From Prevotella sp. (GTDB lineage: Bacteria > Bacteroidota > Bacteroidia > Bacteroidales > Bacteroidaceae): a DNA stretch of 53,526 bases. Positions 50,110 to 53,526 of the stretch are shown here, piece after piece. The notes below the pieces were generated by a model that was given only the letters and a program-made list of their open reading frames with translations, did no database searches and was not told the origin of the DNA. The position numbers were made by a program, and so were the translations under genes. The stretch lies in assembly GCA_017538195.1 (NCBI GenBank), contig JAFYJH010000040.1:1-53526 (forward strand), in the 5' to 3' direction. The first letter of the stretch is position 1, and each line of letters opens with the position of its first letter.

Positions 50110-50793
50110 TTAGTTTTTAGAATATAATATTGTTATAAAATTGGGAATGCTTGCATGGGGAACAGGATTAAAAAAACGTGTTTCTTGGGAATACATCTCA
50201 ATTTCTTGCATTGAATTCACTGCTAATTGATTAATTGATGCATTATTGATATAATTGGAAAATGAATGCAGATATTTTTTTACATTTACTTCTCTTCCAT
50301 CAATATTGAAATGGTGTTCATATGGAATGCATGTATTTCCTGTCGGATATGGGAGATTGTAGTCAAGCTTTACAAGATACGGATTATTAGTCACCAATAA
50401 CAACAGGCCATCCCGTTTCACAAAAGAAGACAGTTTGTTAAAAACAGCGTATAAGTCCATATAATGCATGACCACCATACTGAAAAGGACTATATTAAAT
50501 TGGTGTTGTGGGGTGTAGTCCATAAAATCAGCACACACCAACTTCCAATTGTTATTATTACCTATTCGCAATCTTGATTGCTGAATAGCATTCTCACTAA
50601 AATCTATTCCAATTCCATGCGCTCCTTTATTTGACAACAGTTCTATATCAAATCCACAACCACAGCCAATGTCGAGAACGCTTTTGCCATTCACATTTCC
50701 CAACATACCAAGATAGGCCGAGCGAACACCGAATCTTGGATTCTCCATCCAAAATTCAGAGAAATCATCATAAAACTTTTTTATCACATTCAT
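50110..50793 (-). CDS. Class I SAM-dependent methyltransferase
   Basis: Methyltransferase of 227 residues. Motif I KSVLDIGCGCGFDIELLSNKG is followed by the acidic end of strand 2 in HGIGIDFSENAIQQSRLR, then VCADFMDYTPQHQFNIVLF and VMHYMDLYAVFNKL, the usual methyltransferase-11/25 layout. The substrate may be a small molecule, as the C-terminal half (PYEHHFNIDGREVNVKKYL) resembles small-molecule methylases. It overlaps the binding-protein gene by four bases and precedes the kinase-like gene by eight, so it belongs to the operon. It could make or modify the sensed ligand (inference). Confidence 0.85.
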   Translation of the reverse strand: MNVIKKFYDDFSEFWMENPRFGVRSAYLGMLGNVNGKSVLDIGCGCGFDIELLSNKGAHGIGIDFSENAIQQSRLRIGNNNNWKLVCADFMDYTPQHQFNIVLFSMVVMHYMDLYAVFNKLSSFVKRDGLLLLVTNNPYLVKLDYNLPYPTGNTCIPYEHHFNIDGREVNVKKYLHSFSNYINNASINQLAVNSMQEIEMYSQETRFFNPVPHASIPNFITILYSKN

Positions 50794-51926
50794 AAGCCTA
50801 AAAGTTCTATCGTACCATTCTTGTATTTTGCAACAACTAAATCCGTCTCGGTATCTCCATTTTCCTTAAATGAAATTAATCCAGAAGCCCCTTTATAGCC
50901 TTTAATTTTACTTAGTTCAGACATAATCTGATTATCCGTTTTAGAACCATCACCATAAACGCTCAAAAAAATAGTGACCATATCATAAGCATAGGCTGCA
51001 CGAAAATCTGGACTTTCATTGTATTTCTTCTGATACAGATATAGGAATTCCTGCATTTCAGGTTCTATGGTACCAATGCCAAGAAGATAGGAAAACTTTG
51101 GTCCAACAAATGTCATATTTTCTATTAATTTTGCAGGGAGTTCCATTACGGATTTGTTTGAACCACCCAAGTTACATACGAATTTGTCTGGGTTTATATC
51201 ATACTCCATGGCTTGTTTTAACAATGCCGGGTATTCGTTTCCATATCCAAGTAAAATTATCTTTTCCGCATTTGAGGATTTGGCCTTTGTCAATTGAGCC
51301 TTGAAATCCCCATTATTCATTGGATATTCATCGTTGCCAACAATTGAACCACCTACATCTGTGAACATTTTTTTTAAATACTTGAAAGCATTGATTCCAT
51401 ATAATTCATTGGTGTGAAGAACAAATACCTTTTGAACTGATTGTCGGTGCAAATATTCGACCATCATTCGAATTTCTTGGTCTCCACCAGCAAATAACCG
51501 AAATAGATAGTTACTTAAATTTGTCACCTCTGGCTCGGCGGAACCAGCAAAAGTAATAACTTTGTTAGAATTAATAGTAGGAATACAGGCGTTTACTATT
51601 GGGGTTAAATCAATGTAATAGCAATCGATACTTTTGTCAAGTAATAGTTTGTTAAAAGCATTGATACCAATAGTGGCAGAACCTTGGCTGTCTTCAAACT
51701 TTATTTCAAGACGTTTTTGGGGAGAGTTAAACTGATCAAGAGCAATTTCAAATGCACGCTTTTTAGGTTCTCCAATGATAGCAGTCTTACCAGAGAGAGG
51801 TAAAATCACTCCCATTTTTACCATTTTTGAATCCTTTGAAGATCTGTCACATTCACGAGCGATGAGAAGCAATGTGCCAACTAATATTACTATGGTAGTC
51901 AGCCAAATAAGATGATTTTTTTTCAT
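50790..51926 (-). CDS. Membrane-anchored LivK-like periplasmic binding protein
   Basis: Type I periplasmic binding protein of 378 residues. An N-terminal span without a lipobox (HLIWLTTIVILVGTLLLIA) would tether it to the inner membrane. The binding fold follows: VKMGVILPLSGKTAIIGEPK, ALDQFNSPQKRLEIKFEDSQ, VITFAGSAEPEVTNLSNYLF, RQSVQKVFVLHTNELYGINA, KAKSSNAEKIILLGYGNEYP and FRAAYAYDMVTIFLSVYGDG. The family binds branched-chain amino acids, amides or peptides. It starts 11 bases after livF, but its base composition is clearly more AT-rich than livF and livG. It is the likely ligand sensor of the operon. Confidence 0.87.
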   Translation of the reverse strand: MKKNHLIWLTTIVILVGTLLLIARECDRSSKDSKMVKMGVILPLSGKTAIIGEPKKRAFEIALDQFNSPQKRLEIKFEDSQGSATIGINAFNKLLLDKSIDCYYIDLTPIVNACIPTINSNKVITFAGSAEPEVTNLSNYLFRLFAGGDQEIRMMVEYLHRQSVQKVFVLHTNELYGINAFKYLKKMFTDVGGSIVGNDEYPMNNGDFKAQLTKAKSSNAEKIILLGYGNEYPALLKQAMEYDINPDKFVCNLGGSNKSVMELPAKLIENMTFVGPKFSYLLGIGTIEPEMQEFLYLYQKKYNESPDFRAAYAYDMVTIFLSVYGDGSKTDNQIMSELSKIKGYKGASGLISFKENGDTETDLVVAKYKNGTIELLGL

Positions 51927-51937
51927 TTTTTTATTTT

Positions 51938-52660
51938 TTATTCGTTAAACATTTTATTTTCTATTACAGATAAATTCATTTTTTCCTCAGTAAACTCATA
52001 AGCGAGTTTGCCCTGTTGCAACAACAAACTCCTCTCGCAAAACTCCACCGCCTTAGCGATGTTCTGCTCGATGAGGATGATGGCGATTCCCGTTTTTTCT
52101 CTAATGGCACGGAGCATCTGGTACATTTCCTCTACTGCCTTTGGCGACAGCCCTGCACTGGGTTCGTCGAGAATGGCGAGGCGAGGATGGGCGGATAAGG
52201 TCATTGCCAAAGAAAGTTGGTGCTTCTGTCCTCCGCTCAGTTTGTCGGCCATCTGGCGCTGTAGTTCGCGTTTAGAACTCTGGAGCAAGGGAATAACCTC
52301 TGCTAATTGAACATTGAACATTGAACATTGAACATTTTTCCCCTGCGTTGCCAGTTGCAGGTTGTCCCAAACAGAGAGGTTAGGGAACACCTTGCCGCCC
52401 TGCTGCATGATAGAGATGCCGCGACGGAAAAGCTCGTTTGTATTCAACGCCGTGATGTCTTCGCCGTCGAAAGTGATTTCTCCCTTGCGGAACGGTATCA
52501 TATTCATGATGGCCTTGCCGAGCGTGGATTTGCCGGAACCGTTGAGGCCGATAATGCCGACAGCCTCCCCCTGCCGCACTTCCAATGAAATGCCGCGGAG
52601 GATATCGACTCCTTCTTGGTAGCCGCCCCACAGGTCGTTGATTTTCAGAATCTCACTCAT
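51938..52660 (-). CDS. livF: LivF-type ABC transporter ATPase with repeat insertion
   Basis: ATP-binding subunit of a branched-chain-amino-acid-type (HAAT) ABC importer, 240 residues. Walker A is GLNGSGKSTLGKAIMN, Q-loop region SIMQQGGKVFPNLSVWDNLQ, signature DKLSGGQKHQLSLAMTL, Walker B LAILDEPSAGLSPKAVEEMY, H-loop ILIEQNIAKAVEF. Between the Q-loop and the signature, VQCSMFNVQLA is encoded by four ATTGAAC heptamers (52306-52333), a repeat otherwise intergenic in this window. The ATG overlaps the livG stop by four bases. The unit count decides the frame, so expression could switch. Confidence 0.9.
   Translation of the reverse strand: MSEILKINDLWGGYQEGVDILRGISLEVRQGEAVGIIGLNGSGKSTLGKAIMNMIPFRKGEITFDGEDITALNTNELFRRGISIMQQGGKVFPNLSVWDNLQLATQGKNVQCSMFNVQLAEVIPLLQSSKRELQRQMADKLSGGQKHQLSLAMTLSAHPRLAILDEPSAGLSPKAVEEMYQMLRAIREKTGIAIILIEQNIAKAVEFCERSLLLQQGKLAYEFTEEKMNLSVIENKMFNE
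52306..52333. repeat. (ATTGAAC)4 heptamer repeat inside livF
   Basis: Four perfect tandem copies of ATTGAAC in the plus strand, within livF coding sequence. Seven is not a multiple of three, so a change of one unit would shift the frame. The same unit is found in the gaps at 26207-26230 and 29660-29730. Confidence 0.9.
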
Positions 52661-53439
52661 AGGCCCAAATAACTGTTGCGCACGTTTTTGTCGTCGAGCA
52701 CCTCGGCAGTCGGTCCCACCTTGGCAATGACTCCATCGTCGAGATAGGCGCAGGTGTCTGCCACCTTTCGGACGAAGTGCATGTTATGTTCTATCATGAG
52801 TACGGTAATCCCTTCGGCTACCATCTCACGAATGATTTTCTCTATCGTATCAATATAGACGGGATTGACGCCAGAAGTCGGTTCGTCTAACAGCAGCAAA
52901 CGGTCTTCACCCATCAGCAGGCGTGCCAGCGAGAGAATGCGCTGTTCCCCGTAAGAGAAGTCGGAGGCGTTGTCGTTAAGCATCGAGAGGTATTTGCAGT
53001 TTTCTCCAAAAATACGCTTCAGGATGTCCTTTACCTTGGCTTCTTTTTTGTTCTCGGCCTCTTTCCACCGTTTCGGGAGAATCAAGGACGAAAACGGTAT
53101 TTCGCCCGTCTTGTCGTCGGAGGCCATCTTCATGTTTTCCATCAAGGTCAAACCGCTCAACAGTTGTCCGTCTTGGAACATACGCCCAATGCCCATCAGG
53201 GAGATGCGGTGGGCAGAAAGTTGATTGAAACTGTTGCCTTCGAAAATGACATCGCCGGTATAGCCCTTTTCAAATCCCGAAATGATGTTGAATAAGGTGG
53301 TTTTGCCCGTTCCATTTCCGCCGACCAAAGCCGTAATTCTACCCTCCTCTACAGAAAGATTGACACCACGCAGCAAGTCGAATGTCTCATTCTGGGCATT
53401 CGTAAAACTCATGTGTATGTCTTTCAACTGTAGTATCAT
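52657..53439 (-). CDS. livG: LivG-type ABC transporter ATPase
   Basis: Second ATPase of the HAAT-type importer, 260 residues. Walker A is GGNGTGKTTLFNIISGFEKG, Q-loop GIGRMFQDGQLLSGLTLMEN, signature DFSYGEQRILSLARLLMGED, Walker B LLLLDEPTSGVNPVYIDTIE, H-loop VLMIEHNMHFVRKVADTCAY. The C-terminal tail GVIAKVGPTAEVLDDKNVRN is typical of LivG. It begins one base after the livM stop and ends overlapping livF. The base composition is like the GC-richer backbone and unlike the genes after livF. Confidence 0.92.
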   Translation of the reverse strand: MILQLKDIHMSFTNAQNETFDLLRGVNLSVEEGRITALVGGNGTGKTTLFNIISGFEKGYTGDVIFEGNSFNQLSAHRISLMGIGRMFQDGQLLSGLTLMENMKMASDDKTGEIPFSSLILPKRWKEAENKKEAKVKDILKRIFGENCKYLSMLNDNASDFSYGEQRILSLARLLMGEDRLLLLDEPTSGVNPVYIDTIEKIIREMVAEGITVLMIEHNMHFVRKVADTCAYLDDGVIAKVGPTAEVLDDKNVRNSYLGL

Positions 53440-53440
53440 A

Positions 53441-53526
53441 TCAATTCAATATGGTTTTGCCCCAAAGACCTTGGGGACGATAATACATGACAAGAATCAA
53501 AGCGAGACCATAGATGATCTGTCGCA
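53441..53526 (-). CDS. livM: LivM-type permease, C-terminal end only
   Basis: The last 27 residues of a HAAT permease: RQIIYGLALILVMYYRPQGL, then WGKTILN and TGA. The motif IYGLxLILVMxxRPQGLxG is the standard LivM ending. The start and most of the gene lie beyond base 53526. It is followed one base later by livG. Confidence 0.85.
   Translation of the reverse strand, partial: RQIIYGLALILVMYYRPQGLWGKTILN

Overview
The window reads as a piece of a Bacteroidales chromosome (Prevotella/Bacteroides-like). The evidence is the set of promoters built on TAnnTTTG with TTTG about 20 bases upstream, the lack of strong Shine-Dalgarno sites, the use of GTG starts, and family-typical genes: a long SecA with a SEC-C tail, a fused FtcD, an Lnb-type lipoprotein N-acyltransferase, LptC beside an outer membrane barrel, and an AGE-type epimerase next to a sialic acid lyase. 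No phage or conjugation genes, rRNA or CRISPR array were seen. One tRNA-Phe is present.

Bases 1-34,500 are mostly GC-rich backbone. A minus-strand glycosyltransferase cluster (two GT2, one GT4, all overlapping) ends in a 5'-nucleotidase. Divergent from it lie a polysaccharide flippase, another GT2 and an NhaD antiporter. Next come histidine catabolism genes (ftcD, hutU), then secA, a degenerate alkaline-phosphatase-fold protein and lnb on the minus strand. An envelope set follows on the plus strand (OM barrel, lptC, CNNM/CBS protein, PpiD-like chaperone), then an acidic unknown protein, rarA, a 2-hydroxyacid dehydrogenase, tRNA-Phe, a UDP-sugar epimerase, a sialic acid lyase and an AGE epimerase. 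A serine hydrolase lipoprotein, a small membrane protein, maf, a KdsC-like phosphatase broken by an in-frame TGA, and two small accessory genes close this part.

Bases 34,600-53,526 are a minus-strand accessory block, visibly richer in A+T from 34.6 to about 51.9 kb. The distal part (34.6-40.6 kb) carries a small frameshifted gene, a PrsW-family membrane protease, a TerB-like protein, a ClpX-like unfoldase that lacks the zinc finger but keeps the IGF loop for ClpP, a tandem pair of paralogous unknown proteins and a multi-pass membrane protein. The proximal part (40.7-53.5 kb) looks like one tightly packed operon: livM-livG-livF, a membrane-anchored periplasmic binding protein, a SAM methyltransferase, a 1004-residue histidine-kinase-like protein with an S-H-D-L-G-S-H phosphoacceptor box, two unknown proteins, a protein joining an HExxH metallopeptidase to a split receiver domain, and a six-span membrane protein. 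My inference is that this is an undescribed ligand-sensing and regulated-proteolysis system; every functional link in it is untested.

Repeats are a second theme. A dispersed element with core GGTCACTGACC occurs three times between genes. AT-rich tandem heptamer-like tracts fill many gaps. Repeats of these kinds have also entered coding sequence in frame: a GC-rich palindromic repeat inside hutU, four ATTGAAC heptamers inside livF, and a tandem tract forming the C-terminus of Lnb. A perfect 72-base tandem duplication lies in the kinase-like gene.
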